From Comamonadaceae bacterium (GTDB lineage Bacteria > Pseudomonadota > Gammaproteobacteria > Burkholderiales > Burkholderiaceae_C), in contig CANFWH010000026.1 of the NCBI GenBank assembly GCA_947450645.1, positions 1 to 32,715 on the forward strand: 32,715 nucleotides of DNA, given 5' to 3'. The position numbers were made by a program, and so were the translations under genes. Shown here one piece after another: positions 1 to 8,722 of the stretch; positions within the stretch are counted from its first letter, which is position 1, and every line of letters begins with the position of its first letter. Below the pieces are notes generated by a model, which searched no databases, was not told where the DNA came from, and worked only from the letters and a program-made list of their open reading frames with translations.

Positions 1-1
1 C

Positions 2-490
2 GAGACCAGCCCCATTCATGCCGCTCGGCTTGTGCACTTGCTGTGCACCGAAATGACGCTATCAAAGGCTTTGCCAGAAAGCTGGGTCAAACTAAATGTC
101 AAGAATGATTTTTTTATCGAAACAAAACAAAATTTAGTCTATTTGTGTTTAACCTGCGTTGTACAAAACGCGATTCACGCGCTACAAAATCAAACGAAAA
201 CACCTTTGATTGAAATACGGATTCTTAAAAGCAAAGCCACAACCATCATTGCGGGGCATAGCATTAGCGTCATTGATAACGGACCAGGTATCAAGCCCGA
301 GCTGTTGGCGCGCATTTTGGCTAATCGCCCATCGGCAAGCCATGCACAAGCTACCAATGGTAGTGGCCTAGGACTCATGCTTTGCAAAAAAATTATGTTG
401 TCGCTAAACGGCGATATCAGCGTGCACTCAACAATAGCAGGCACTACGGTGACCTTGCATTTCCCGTTTAACAAAAAGGATGAAACATGA
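2..490 (+). CDS. Sensor histidine kinase, C-terminal ATPase part (5' end outside window)
   Basis: The reading frame is open to the left edge, so this is the tail of a longer protein. The visible 163 residues form a GHKL/HATPase_c domain. The N-box is CVVQNAIHAL, the G1 box is DNGPGI, and the G2 box is GSGLGLMLCKKIM, followed by the usual closing strand GTTVTLHFPF. Such domains bind ATP and phosphorylate a conserved His in the preceding dimerisation domain, which is not in the window. The stop overlaps the start of the response regulator by 4 nt (ATGA), so the two are very likely translationally coupled partners of one two-component system. The input signal cannot be inferred because the sensor part is missing. 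Confidence 0.9.
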   Translation, partial: ETSPIHAARLVHLLCTEMTLSKALPESWVKLNVKNDFFIETKQNLVYLCLTCVVQNAIHALQNQTKTPLIEIRILKSKATTIIAGHSISVIDNGPGIKPELLARILANRPSASHAQATNGSGLGLMLCKKIMLSLNGDISVHSTIAGTTVTLHFPFNKKDET

Positions 491-1410
491 CTCCCGCCAC
501 GATTTTGTACGTTGACGATGAGGCTATGGCACTCAAATATTTTGATCGCCTCATCAGTCCTAATTACCGTGTTCTCACAGCTTTATCTGTCGCAGAGGGC
601 ATTCAAGTTTTACAAGCGCACGGCAATGAAATATCGGTCTTAATTTCCGATCAGCGTATGCCAGGAGCTAGTGGCAATGAATTACTCCGCTACGCACGCG
701 AGCATCATCCCAAAATTCTGCGCATCTTGACCACCGCGTACTCTGAGCTTGGCGAAGCGATTGTCGCCATCAATGCAGGCGAGATTTATCGCTACATCAC
801 CAAGCCTTGGGATTTAGAGATGCTGCGCACCGAAGTGCGTTTGGCGGTGGAAGTCTCTACGCTGCGCAGCGAGCGCGATGAGCTTTTGCACGTCAAAATT
901 CAAGTACAGCAATCGCAATTGCTCGCCAATCGCGTCAACAACTTAGCCTTGGCTTGCGGCTTAGATGCCTCGTCCAGCATGGCTTTGCAACATTATTTGG
1001 AGGCCATAAAGCAAGTCGGCGGCGTCTCATTGTCAGTCGATTGGCATACGCTGCACTACACCGATTGGATGCAGAACGAAGCCATCCGTCACGCCGCTAT
1101 CGCGGTGCATTTACAGCACTGGCTAGAGACTTGGCGTCATCCCACGATCGAGGACCTTACAAAAGCTTTGGGCGATATGTCTACCGACCCGCAAGCGTTA
1201 ACACGCTTGCTATCGGATACGAGCAAAGAGCCCAATGAAAAAGACTGCGCCGCATTGGCGTGGTTTATGACGATCCAACGCTCTGGCAAACATAGCATTC
1301 ACACGGCGCTATCCGCAACAGGGCAACTTCAATTGAGCCTAACTCCATACGCTGCACCTACCCTAGCAAATGACTGGCTAGCAAACGCCATGGAAGACTT
1401 GGGAAGGTAG
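487..1410 (+). CDS. Response regulator with receiver domain and unassigned C-terminal domain
   Basis: Residues 1-125 are a receiver domain. The acidic pocket is D10-D11, the phospho-acceptor is D55 in SDQRMPG, the switch Thr is in LTTAYS, and K106 lies in YRYITKPW. The IYRYITKPW block is typical of RpfG/HupR-like receivers. After a helical linker (about 120-150) the remaining 150 residues show no HD-GYP, GGDEF, AAA+ or helix-turn-helix motif that I can recognise. This part is mostly helical and Trp/His-rich. The gene overlaps the kinase by 4 nt and is followed 2 nt later by the gamma-glutamyltransferase gene, so the three may be one transcript. The receiver assignment is firm; the output function is unknown. 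Confidence 0.88.
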   Translation: MTPATILYVDDEAMALKYFDRLISPNYRVLTALSVAEGIQVLQAHGNEISVLISDQRMPGASGNELLRYAREHHPKILRILTTAYSELGEAIVAINAGEIYRYITKPWDLEMLRTEVRLAVEVSTLRSERDELLHVKIQVQQSQLLANRVNNLALACGLDASSSMALQHYLEAIKQVGGVSLSVDWHTLHYTDWMQNEAIRHAAIAVHLQHWLETWRHPTIEDLTKALGDMSTDPQALTRLLSDTSKEPNEKDCAALAWFMTIQRSGKHSIHTALSATGQLQLSLTPYAAPTLANDWLANAMEDLGR

Positions 1411-1412
1411 TC

Positions 1413-3338
1413 ATGGCAACTGGCCGTGCCATTCGGGCCGTTCCCGCTCTCATTGCAGTCGCCTTGTTAAGCGCCTGCGCTAACCCGTCACTTGCCCCTC
1501 AGGCCTTATCCAGCAAGGCTTCCACAAGTGTGATTCCCGCCATTCAGCAACCCGAAGGTGCGTCTGGCTACACCAATAAGCGTGGTGTTAACACCACCCA
1601 GTTTGCAGTTGCCGCAGCCAACCCGTTGGCGACACAAGCAGGTTACGACATTCTCAAAGCAGGCGGCAACGCCATCGATGCCGCCATTGCCGTACAAATG
1701 GTTTTGGGTTTGGTTGAGCCGCAATCTAGCGGCATTGGTGGCGGCGCGTTTATGCTCTATTTCGATGCAGCCAAAAAATGCGCTCCCGCTGCAAGCCAAT
1801 CACCATGTGGCCTGCAGGCCTTTGATGGCCGCGAGACTGCCCCTGCTTTAACTACCGAAAATTTGTTTATTGGCAACGACGGAAAACCGATGGCGTTCAT
1901 CGAGGCGGTGGTGGGTGGACGCTCAGTCGGAACATTAGGCGCCGTGCGAATGTTAGAGCTCGCACATCAGCAACATGGCAAGCTTGCATGGGCGGCACTG
2001 CTTCAACCCGCCATTGATTTAGCCAGCCATGGTTTTGCCGTTAGTCCGCGCATGAACACGCTGCTGCAAACTGAAATCGCACTCAAAAAAGACCCCGTTG
2101 CCCTAGCCTATTTTTACGATAAAGCAGGCCAGCCGTGGCCTGTGGGGCATATTCTCAAAAATCCTGAATACGCCGAAGTCTTAAAAATGATGGCGCGAGA
2201 CGGCTCAAAAGCGCTGCACACGGGCGAGGTAGCCGAGGCAATTGTGCGCAAAGTGCAGACGCACCCCACCAACGCTGGCAAACTCTCCATGGCCGATTTG
2301 TCTAGCTACAAACCAAAAATTCGCGAAGCGTTTTGCACAGATTACGTGGCAATGCAAAAGCAATATCTGCTTTGTGGAATGCCACCGCCCAGCTCGGGCG
2401 CTATCACCATCGCGCAAATTTTGACGATTCTGCAAAACGTGACAACTGCCCCGCAAGCCATACTGGATAAGGCTTCCACAAGTGCCAATGGCGTGCCATC
2501 TGCCGATTGGTTGCATCGCTACACCGAAGCGGCGCGTCTCGCTTTTGCTGATCGCGCCCAGTACATTGGCGACCCTGACTTTGTTGCCGCACCCGCTGGC
2601 GATTGGAAAAGCCTCATCAATACCAGCTACCTCGCATCCCGCGCCCAGCTCATTGGCGAGCAGTCCATGAAAACGGTAAAGGCTGGCGAGCCAGGTGGAT
2701 CAAGGCTTACGGGCTATGCCCCCATGCTAGAGCAAATCGAGCACGGCACTAGCCACATTAGCATCGTCGATGGATCTGGCAATGCACTTGCGATGACGAC
2801 GACGATTGAAGACGCGTGGGGTTCTCGTCAAATGGTCAATCGTGGCAAGCTGGATGCCAGCGGCAATCCGATACTGGGAGGTTTTTTGCTCAATAACCAA
2901 CTCACCGATTTCAGCTTTGCACCAACGGATGCAGATGGAAAACCGATTGCTAATCGCGTCCAGCCACTCAAACGTCCACGCTCTTCTATGTCACCCACTT
3001 TGGTATTTGACAAAGCGACAGGGGAAATCGTTGCAAGCCTTGGCAGTCCTGGCGGCGCACTCATCATTCACTTCGTTGCCAAGACTTTGCATGGCATGCT
3101 CAATTGGGAAATGCGTCCGCAGGATGCTATCAATTTACCTAACTTTTCGGTGTGGGAAGATAGGCTGTTGTTAGAAAAGAATCGTTATCCCGCTGCGACG
3201 GTTGAAGTGCTCAAGGCACGAGGGCACGAGGTGCGCGAAATCAATATGACCAGCGGCTTGCAAGGCATTCAAAAAACGAATGGCGGATTTTTAGGCGGTG
3301 CCGATCCACGGCGCGAAGGAGTTGTACTTGGAGACTAA
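1413..3338 (+). CDS. ggt: Gamma-glutamyltransferase, lipoprotein form
   Basis: This 641-residue protein is an Ntn-hydrolase that cleaves gamma-glutamyl bonds of glutathione and related peptides. The N-terminus is a lipoprotein signal ending in the lipobox LLSAC, so the enzyme is probably anchored to a membrane facing the periplasm. The large-subunit signature PQSSGIGGGAFMLYFD is present. The autocleavage site and nucleophile is Thr446 in HGTSHISIVDG (family TTH-S), which would free a small subunit of about 196 residues. The late GSPGG loop (GSPGGALIIHF) is present, with Ala where many family members have Ser. GGGA around residue 631 closes the protein. The ATG at 1413 follows GGGAAGG closely and gives a complete signal peptide. 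Confidence in family is high; substrate is not proven. Confidence 0.93.
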   Translation: MATGRAIRAVPALIAVALLSACANPSLAPQALSSKASTSVIPAIQQPEGASGYTNKRGVNTTQFAVAAANPLATQAGYDILKAGGNAIDAAIAVQMVLGLVEPQSSGIGGGAFMLYFDAAKKCAPAASQSPCGLQAFDGRETAPALTTENLFIGNDGKPMAFIEAVVGGRSVGTLGAVRMLELAHQQHGKLAWAALLQPAIDLASHGFAVSPRMNTLLQTEIALKKDPVALAYFYDKAGQPWPVGHILKNPEYAEVLKMMARDGSKALHTGEVAEAIVRKVQTHPTNAGKLSMADLSSYKPKIREAFCTDYVAMQKQYLLCGMPPPSSGAITIAQILTILQNVTTAPQAILDKASTSANGVPSADWLHRYTEAARLAFADRAQYIGDPDFVAAPAGDWKSLINTSYLASRAQLIGEQSMKTVKAGEPGGSRLTGYAPMLEQIEHGTSHISIVDGSGNALAMTTTIEDAWGSRQMVNRGKLDASGNPILGGFLLNNQLTDFSFAPTDADGKPIANRVQPLKRPRSSMSPTLVFDKATGEIVASLGSPGGALIIHFVAKTLHGMLNWEMRPQDAINLPNFSVWEDRLLLEKNRYPAATVEVLKARGHEVREINMTSGLQGIQKTNGGFLGGADPRREGVVLGD

Positions 3339-3339
3339 A

Positions 3340-4335
3340 TTGACAAACCAAAAACTCACAAGGGTTGCGCTCACCCTAGGCGATGCAGCTGGCGTTGGCC
3401 CCGAGCTACTGGCCAAAGCACTTAGCACTACGCCTGTGCCAGATGCGACCGCGTGGGTCATTGTGGGCGACCGCTGGATTTGGGATCGAGCGCAAAAATT
3501 TGCCAGCGTCGCTGTTGCCACCACAACGATCACAAATTTCAATGAGGCCCAATCTGGATTGTCGTTTTTTGAGATTCCAATGTTGCAAGAATCAGATGTT
3601 CCACTTGGCAAAGCCAATGCCCATGCGGGTCGCGCGATACTTCGTACCTTAGAGTTTTGCTTGGATGCCGCCACCGCCAATCAGATTCAAGCCATCTGTT
3701 TTGCGCCGCTCAATAAGCAAGCCATGAAGTTGGGTGGCCTCCAGTTCGACGATGAAGCTTCGCACTTTGCCAATTACCTCGGCATCACAGATTTTTATTG
3801 CGAATTCAATACGCTGGGTGATTTATGGACGGCGCGCGTGTCATCACACGTACCGCTTAAAGATGCCGCCAAGTACATCACCGCCGAGCGTATTGATGCG
3901 GCTGCAAGCCTTATCCACAAAGCCCTCGTGGCGTATGGCATCCCTAAACCTGTGATTGCCGTGGCAGCGTTTAATCCGCATGGCGGCGATGGTGGCACGT
4001 GTGGTCGCGAGGAGATTGACACCATCATTCCAGCGGTTGCAAAACTGCAAGCCAAGGGCATGGATGCCCGCGGCCCTTTTCCAGCGGATACGTTATTTAT
4101 CAAAGCGCGCGAAGGTGTGTATCAAGCCGTGGTCACGATGTACCACGACCAAGGACAAATCGCGATCAAGCTGATGGGGTTCGAGCGCGGCGTGACGGTG
4201 CATGGCGGACTGCCCATTCCGATTACGACACCAGCACACGGCACGGCTTACGATTTAGCGGGCACAGGCCAAGCGACCACGCAAGCCATGACGAACGCCT
4301 TACTTGTTGCAACAAAAATGGGATCTTCAAAATGA
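3340..4335 (+). CDS. pdxA: 4-hydroxythreonine-4-phosphate dehydrogenase
   Basis: This is the PdxA-family NAD-dependent oxidative decarboxylase of the DXP-dependent pyridoxal phosphate pathway. The N-terminal ALTLGDAAGVGPELL block is characteristic. The three metal-binding His are H170 (SSHVP), H214 (FNPHGGDGG) and H269 (YHDQGQ), one spaced 44 and the next 55 residues apart as in the E. coli enzyme. I chose the TTG at 3340, two bases after the ggt stop, because GGAG lies 6 nt upstream and the protein then starts where family members do. A TTG at 3328 with AAGGAG upstream and a GTG at 3298 inside ggt are alternatives. It overlaps the next gene by 4 nt. The link to a solute receptor rather than to ksgA or surA could mean a catabolic PdxA2-type role. 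Confidence 0.92.
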   Translation: MTNQKLTRVALTLGDAAGVGPELLAKALSTTPVPDATAWVIVGDRWIWDRAQKFASVAVATTTITNFNEAQSGLSFFEIPMLQESDVPLGKANAHAGRAILRTLEFCLDAATANQIQAICFAPLNKQAMKLGGLQFDDEASHFANYLGITDFYCEFNTLGDLWTARVSSHVPLKDAAKYITAERIDAAASLIHKALVAYGIPKPVIAVAAFNPHGGDGGTCGREEIDTIIPAVAKLQAKGMDARGPFPADTLFIKAREGVYQAVVTMYHDQGQIAIKLMGFERGVTVHGGLPIPITTPAHGTAYDLAGTGQATTQAMTNALLVATKMGSSK

Positions 4336-5300
4336 AAACGATTTCAATCATCTTGGCTGTAGCCCTTGCTGTGCTTGGCTTGGCGCAGGGCGCTTTTGCG
4401 CAAACCTATCCCAACAAGCCCATCAAAATCATGGTTGGCGCATCGGCTGGCGGCGGCACCGACATCATTGCGCGGATGCTGGCGGAGAAGATGAGCATCA
4501 GTCTCAAGCAACCCGTGGTGGTGGACAACCGCGCTGGCGCGTCCAACACCATCGCCGCTGAAGTGACCGCCAAAGCAGCACCCGATGGCTATACGTTGTT
4601 AGTGGCAACCACCACGGGACAAGCGATTGCGCCGCATTTGCTCAAACTCAGTTACGACGCTTTGAGGGACATTGCGCCTATTGGCATGGTGATGGCCGTA
4701 CCCAATGTGCTGATCGTTGGCTCATCCGTCACAGCTAAAAACGTCGGTGAATTGATTGCCGACATTCGCGCCAAACCGAACACCTATCAATACGCCAGCT
4801 CGGGCATTGGGAGCACGCAGCACATTGCAGGCGAAGCCTTTGCACTGACGACTGGCGTGAAACTTTTGCACGTGCCGTATCGCGGCTCTAGCCAAGCGCA
4901 CATCGACCTGATTGGCGGCTCGGTGCAAATGATGTTTGACACCACGTCGTCAGCGATGCCGCAAATCAATGGCGGCAAATTGCGCGCATTGGCCGTCACC
5001 AGCGGACAGCGCACCAGTAGCCTGCCTAATGTGCCAACCCTGACGGAGTCTGGCGTGCGAGGCATTGATATGTCCACGTGGTACGGGCTTTTTGTCACTG
5101 GCGGCACATCTGACGTAACAACAAAAATCTTGATTGCCGAGCTCAAACGCATCCTCGCCTTACCTGATGTGCAAAAGCGAATTACAGATTTAGGCGGTAT
5201 GCAAATGCCGCTTTATGGCGACGACTTCAAAGCCTTTAACGCGCGTGAGTTTGCAACCTATCGCACCTTGATAAAAGACGCGAATATTACAGCACAATAA
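4332..5300 (+). CDS. Bug/TctC-family periplasmic solute receptor (first of three)
   Basis: This 322-residue protein has a Sec signal peptide with likely cleavage after AFA (residue 23), then QTYPNKPIKIMVGASAGGGTD, the standard opening of Bug receptors. Further family blocks are VVDNRAGASNTIAAEVTAKAAPDGYTLL, YASSGIGSTQHIAGEAF and LLHVPYRGSSQAHIDLIGG. Such receptors capture carboxylates or related small molecules for tripartite tricarboxylate transporters. No TctA or TctB membrane subunit is in the window, so it must share a transporter encoded elsewhere or act as a sensor. It is translationally coupled to pdxA (ATGA overlap). The ligand cannot be read from sequence. Confidence 0.93.
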   Translation: MKTISIILAVALAVLGLAQGAFAQTYPNKPIKIMVGASAGGGTDIIARMLAEKMSISLKQPVVVDNRAGASNTIAAEVTAKAAPDGYTLLVATTTGQAIAPHLLKLSYDALRDIAPIGMVMAVPNVLIVGSSVTAKNVGELIADIRAKPNTYQYASSGIGSTQHIAGEAFALTTGVKLLHVPYRGSSQAHIDLIGGSVQMMFDTTSSAMPQINGGKLRALAVTSGQRTSSLPNVPTLTESGVRGIDMSTWYGLFVTGGTSDVTTKILIAELKRILALPDVQKRITDLGGMQMPLYGDDFKAFNAREFATYRTLIKDANITAQ

Positions 5301-5303
5301 ATC

Positions 5304-6884
5304 ATGAATCGTCGCGAACTGATTCAGCTAGCAAGCGCGAGCGCTGCCCTACAAGCCACGTCCCGCTTAGCATACAGCCAGACCACGCTCAAAGATAACC
5401 CCTTCAAACTGGGTGTTGCCAGCGGCTCGCCCACACCTGATGGCGTGGTACTGTGGACGAAATTAGTTTCGGATGGCATGTTTGGTTTTAGCGATAAGCC
5501 CGTGGGTGTGAGGTGGCAAGTCGCGCACGACGAAACATTTACGCGTATCGCGCTGCAAGGCACAGCGACTGCCCTGCCGCAGCTAGGCCACTCTGTACAC
5601 GTTGATCTGCGTGGCTTGCAGAGCGATCGCTGGTATTTTTATCGCTTTATCGTGGGCACGGGTGCAAGTGCAATGATGAGCGATGTCGGGCGCACGCGCA
5701 CTGCGCCAGCACAGAACGCACGTGTGGACAAACTACGCTTCGCGTTTGCCTCGTGCCAAAACTGGGATCACGGTTTCTTTGCGGCGTATCGGCAAATGGT
5801 ACAAGACAACCCTGACCTCGTTGTGTTTTTGGGTGACTACATCTACGAGTATGCGAGTCCAAAAAATCCCAATGCCAATTTACCCCGCAGGCACGACATC
5901 CGCACCGCCACCACGCTGGCAGACTATCGCAGTCTCTATGCACTGTACAAAAGCGACCCACTCTTGCAAGCGGCGCACCGCATGTGCCCGTGGATCGTGA
6001 CATGGGACGACCATGAAGTGGAGAACGATTACGCCAGCGATAGAGGCGCAGTCCTCACCACGCCAGAAGAATTTTTAACGCGCCGTGCCGCAGCCTACCA
6101 AGCCTACTACGAACACATGCCCTTGCCCGCAAGTGCCTTAGCACGTGGCTTAGCGGGGCTTGGGCAAAATGACGGCGTGCGCGTGAACCAGCGTGTCGCG
6201 TGGGGATCGCTGGCTCATTTCCATGTACTCGATTGCCGCCAATACCGCGATTATCAAGCTTGCCAAAAACCCAATCGTGGTGGCTCGGGCATGGTCAAGG
6301 CAGCTGATTGCGCTGAATTGCAAGATCCAAACAGGTCGATGCTCGGCAAGCCACAAGAGGTTTGGCTTGCAGAAGGCATGGCTCTGGATGGCAATGCGGG
6401 TAAGGCTTCCCAGCCTATGCCTTGGAGCATCATTGCACAAAGCACCTTGCTTGCAAAGATCAATTCGCCAGCTGACAAAGAGCCGCGCATTTGGACGGAT
6501 GGCTGGGAAGGTTATCCGTTTGCTCGTCAGCGCCTCCTCGCTTCACTGCAAGCGCAGCCCAGCTTGCATCCTGTCATCCTGAGTGGCGATGTGCACTTGA
6601 ACGTCGTCGCTAATGTGGAGAACATCGCCACCGAGTTTTGCGGCACCAGTCTCACCTCCCAAACCAATTGGCATCCTGAGCGCGAGCCCTCGTTCTACCA
6701 AGACAACCCGCACGTTCAATACTTCAATAGCGAAAAACGCGGCTATGGCCTCTGCGACATCACACCCAAACTATGGACGACCACGCTGATGGGCGTGGAC
6801 GATGTGAGAAGCGAGAGCAGCGTGACAACACCGATTGCCAAATTTGCGGTTGAGCGTGGGAATAAAACGCCTGCGAAAATGTAG
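5304..6884 (+). CDS. phoD: PhoD-family alkaline phosphatase/phosphodiesterase
   Basis: The 526-residue protein starts with MNRRELIQLASASAAL, a twin-arginine-like signal with a modest hydrophobic stretch, so export to the periplasm is likely. A PhoD N-terminal beta domain follows (FKLGVASGSPTPDGVVLWTKL). The metallophosphatase part then has FASCQNWDHGFFAAYRQM, FLGDYIYEY, TWDDHEVENDYA and, near the end, ILSGDVHLNVVANV. These are the metal-ligand blocks of the family, which releases phosphate from mono- and diesters using metal ions (Fe and Ca in the characterised enzyme). It begins 3 nt after the Bug gene and ends 2 nt before dnaG, so it probably shares their transcript. No phosphate-starvation box is evident nearby. 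Confidence 0.9.
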   Translation: MNRRELIQLASASAALQATSRLAYSQTTLKDNPFKLGVASGSPTPDGVVLWTKLVSDGMFGFSDKPVGVRWQVAHDETFTRIALQGTATALPQLGHSVHVDLRGLQSDRWYFYRFIVGTGASAMMSDVGRTRTAPAQNARVDKLRFAFASCQNWDHGFFAAYRQMVQDNPDLVVFLGDYIYEYASPKNPNANLPRRHDIRTATTLADYRSLYALYKSDPLLQAAHRMCPWIVTWDDHEVENDYASDRGAVLTTPEEFLTRRAAAYQAYYEHMPLPASALARGLAGLGQNDGVRVNQRVAWGSLAHFHVLDCRQYRDYQACQKPNRGGSGMVKAADCAELQDPNRSMLGKPQEVWLAEGMALDGNAGKASQPMPWSIIAQSTLLAKINSPADKEPRIWTDGWEGYPFARQRLLASLQAQPSLHPVILSGDVHLNVVANVENIATEFCGTSLTSQTNWHPEREPSFYQDNPHVQYFNSEKRGYGLCDITPKLWTTTLMGVDDVRSESSVTTPIAKFAVERGNKTPAKM

Positions 6885-6886
6885 GC

Positions 6887-8695
6887 ATGTCGATCCCCCA
6901 AACCTTCATCCAAGAGCTACTCAACCGCGCAGACGTAGTGGATGTGATCGGGCGGCACGTGACGCTTAAAAAAGGCGGCGTGAACTACATGGGACTGTGT
7001 CCGTTCCATGGTGAGAAATCCCCGTCGTTTTCGGTGAGTCCAACCAAGCAGTTCTATCACTGCTTTGGCTGCGGCAAAAGTGGTAATGCCATTGGCTTTT
7101 TAATGGAACACACGGGCGCGACGTTTGTTGAAGCGGTGCATGACCTCGCAGGTCAGTTTGGCCTCGTCGTCCCCGAGGAGCAAGCCAGTCCGCAAGACCG
7201 CGCGCGCGCCGCTCAAGTCAAGGCCAAGCAAGTCACGTTATCGGATGTGCTGGAACGTGCCGCCAAGGCTTATGGAATGGAGCTTCGCGCAAGTGACAAG
7301 GCAAAAAATTATTTCAAAGGACGCGGACTCTCGGGTGAAGTTGCGAAAGCGTTTGGTCTGGGCTACGCGCCTGAAGGTTGGCGCACGTTAGCGAGTGTGT
7401 TCCCTGACTACGCCGATCCGCTCTTGGTTGAATCGGGACTGGTAATTGAAAACACGGATGACCCAAAAGAAACGAAACGCTATGACCGATTCCGCGACCG
7501 TGTGATGTTCCCCATTCGTAACGCCCGCGGCGAATGCATCGGCTTTGGTGGACGCGTTTTAGACAACAGCTTGCCCAAATATCTGAACTCACCCGAAACG
7601 CCTGTGTTTAGCAAAGGCCGCGAACTCTATGGCTTGTTTGAAGGCCGCGTGGCGATTCGTGACAAGGGCTATTGCCTGGTGACCGAGGGCTACATGGACG
7701 TGGTGGCGCTGGCGCAGTGGGGCTTTGGCAACGCGGTGGCAACGCTGGGCACGGCCTGCACCGCTGACCATGTGCAAAAGCTGTTTCGCGCCACCGATAA
7801 CGTGATCTTTAGTTTTGACGGTGATAAGGCCGGCGTCCGTGCGGCGCACAAGGCTCTCGCTGCGGCTGTACCATTTGCAACCGACACACGCTCGGTCAAA
7901 TTTTTATTCTTGCCAGAAGAGCATGACCCCGATAGTTTTATCCGCGAGCATGGAGCAGAAGCATTTGAAAAATATGTTTTTAACGCGCTACCTTTATCCA
8001 AATTTTTAGTCGAAGCGGCATCCGAAAACTGCGATCTCGCCTCTGCCGAAGGTCGCGCCAAAATGAGCACGCAAGCCATGCCCCTGTGGACACTGCTGCC
8101 AGATGGAGCTTTGAAACGACAACTGATGAAGGATCTTGCGGAGCGAGTGCAGATCGACTCGCAAGACTTACTTGCTTTATGGCAGGTTAGACAGCAAGCT
8201 ACGGCATACCGCGCAAAGCCCAAACCAGCACCGCGCACCACGTCCTCCCCACGCACCATGCCCGTCAGTCGTGCTGACCAAGCGCTCAGAATGCTGCTCA
8301 CCGATAACGCTGTGTGGGGCACACTGTCTGCCGAAGAGCATCATTTGCTTTGCGATTTGCCCGCACCGCATGGCGAAGTGTTTACGTGGCTAGACCATCA
8401 ATTTATGGAATATGGTGCGCAAAATTGGGCTGCACTTTCCAACGCGTTGCAAGGCGAATCGTTTGCGAGTTTTGCATCCAAACAAATGGATGCGAACACT
8501 GCAACGGGCGGTGAATTTAATGCGCAAGAATTGCGAACCATCCTCAATTCCGAGCTAGCGGAGCGCCTCAAAATAGAAGAGCAAGAAGTTTTGCAATTAT
8601 TTGTGAAAAGCCCCGAAAACATTGGGCTGCGGGCACGCTACGAGGCACTCAAAACCAAGCGTTTACTCCTGCTGAAAGTAGTCCCCTTGGTATAA
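6887..8695 (+). CDS. dnaG: DNA primase
   Basis: The primase makes RNA primers at the replication fork in complex with DnaB. The CHC2 zinc finger is complete (C38, H41, C59, C62). The Toprim core has E267 in TEGYMDVVAL and the metal pair D311/D313 in SFDGDKAG, matching the E. coli spacing. A Pro/Ala/Thr-rich linker at about residues 443-465 leads to a helical DnaB-interaction domain. At 602 residues it is of usual length. It starts 2 nt after phoD, an unusual upstream neighbour; in many gammaproteobacteria rpsU precedes dnaG. The stop codon lies inside the -10 element of the rpoD promoter. Confidence 0.97.
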   Translation: MSIPQTFIQELLNRADVVDVIGRHVTLKKGGVNYMGLCPFHGEKSPSFSVSPTKQFYHCFGCGKSGNAIGFLMEHTGATFVEAVHDLAGQFGLVVPEEQASPQDRARAAQVKAKQVTLSDVLERAAKAYGMELRASDKAKNYFKGRGLSGEVAKAFGLGYAPEGWRTLASVFPDYADPLLVESGLVIENTDDPKETKRYDRFRDRVMFPIRNARGECIGFGGRVLDNSLPKYLNSPETPVFSKGRELYGLFEGRVAIRDKGYCLVTEGYMDVVALAQWGFGNAVATLGTACTADHVQKLFRATDNVIFSFDGDKAGVRAAHKALAAAVPFATDTRSVKFLFLPEEHDPDSFIREHGAEAFEKYVFNALPLSKFLVEAASENCDLASAEGRAKMSTQAMPLWTLLPDGALKRQLMKDLAERVQIDSQDLLALWQVRQQATAYRAKPKPAPRTTSSPRTMPVSRADQALRMLLTDNAVWGTLSAEEHHLLCDLPAPHGEVFTWLDHQFMEYGAQNWAALSNALQGESFASFASKQMDANTATGGEFNAQELRTILNSELAERLKIEEQEVLQLFVKSPENIGLRARYEALKTKRLLLLKVVPLV

Positions 8696-8696
8696 T
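8688..8696 (+). promoter_or_regulatory. Extended -10 promoter for rpoD
   Basis: TGG-TATAAT is a perfect sigma70 -10 hexamer with an extended -10 TGn. The TAATCC context places a start point near 8703 and a leader of about 20 nt before the rpoD ATG. No good -35 hexamer is found 15-18 bp upstream, which is consistent with an extended -10 promoter. The hexamer contains the dnaG stop codon (TAA, 8693-8695). Confidence 0.7.
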
Positions 8697-8722
8697 CCAC
8701 TTTTCCCCCAAAAAAGTGCACC

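Noticed and set aside
7690..8322. Minus-strand open frame of 210 codons within dnaG
   Set aside because: Antisense to conserved primase sequence; Ser/Ala-rich composition and no family motif.
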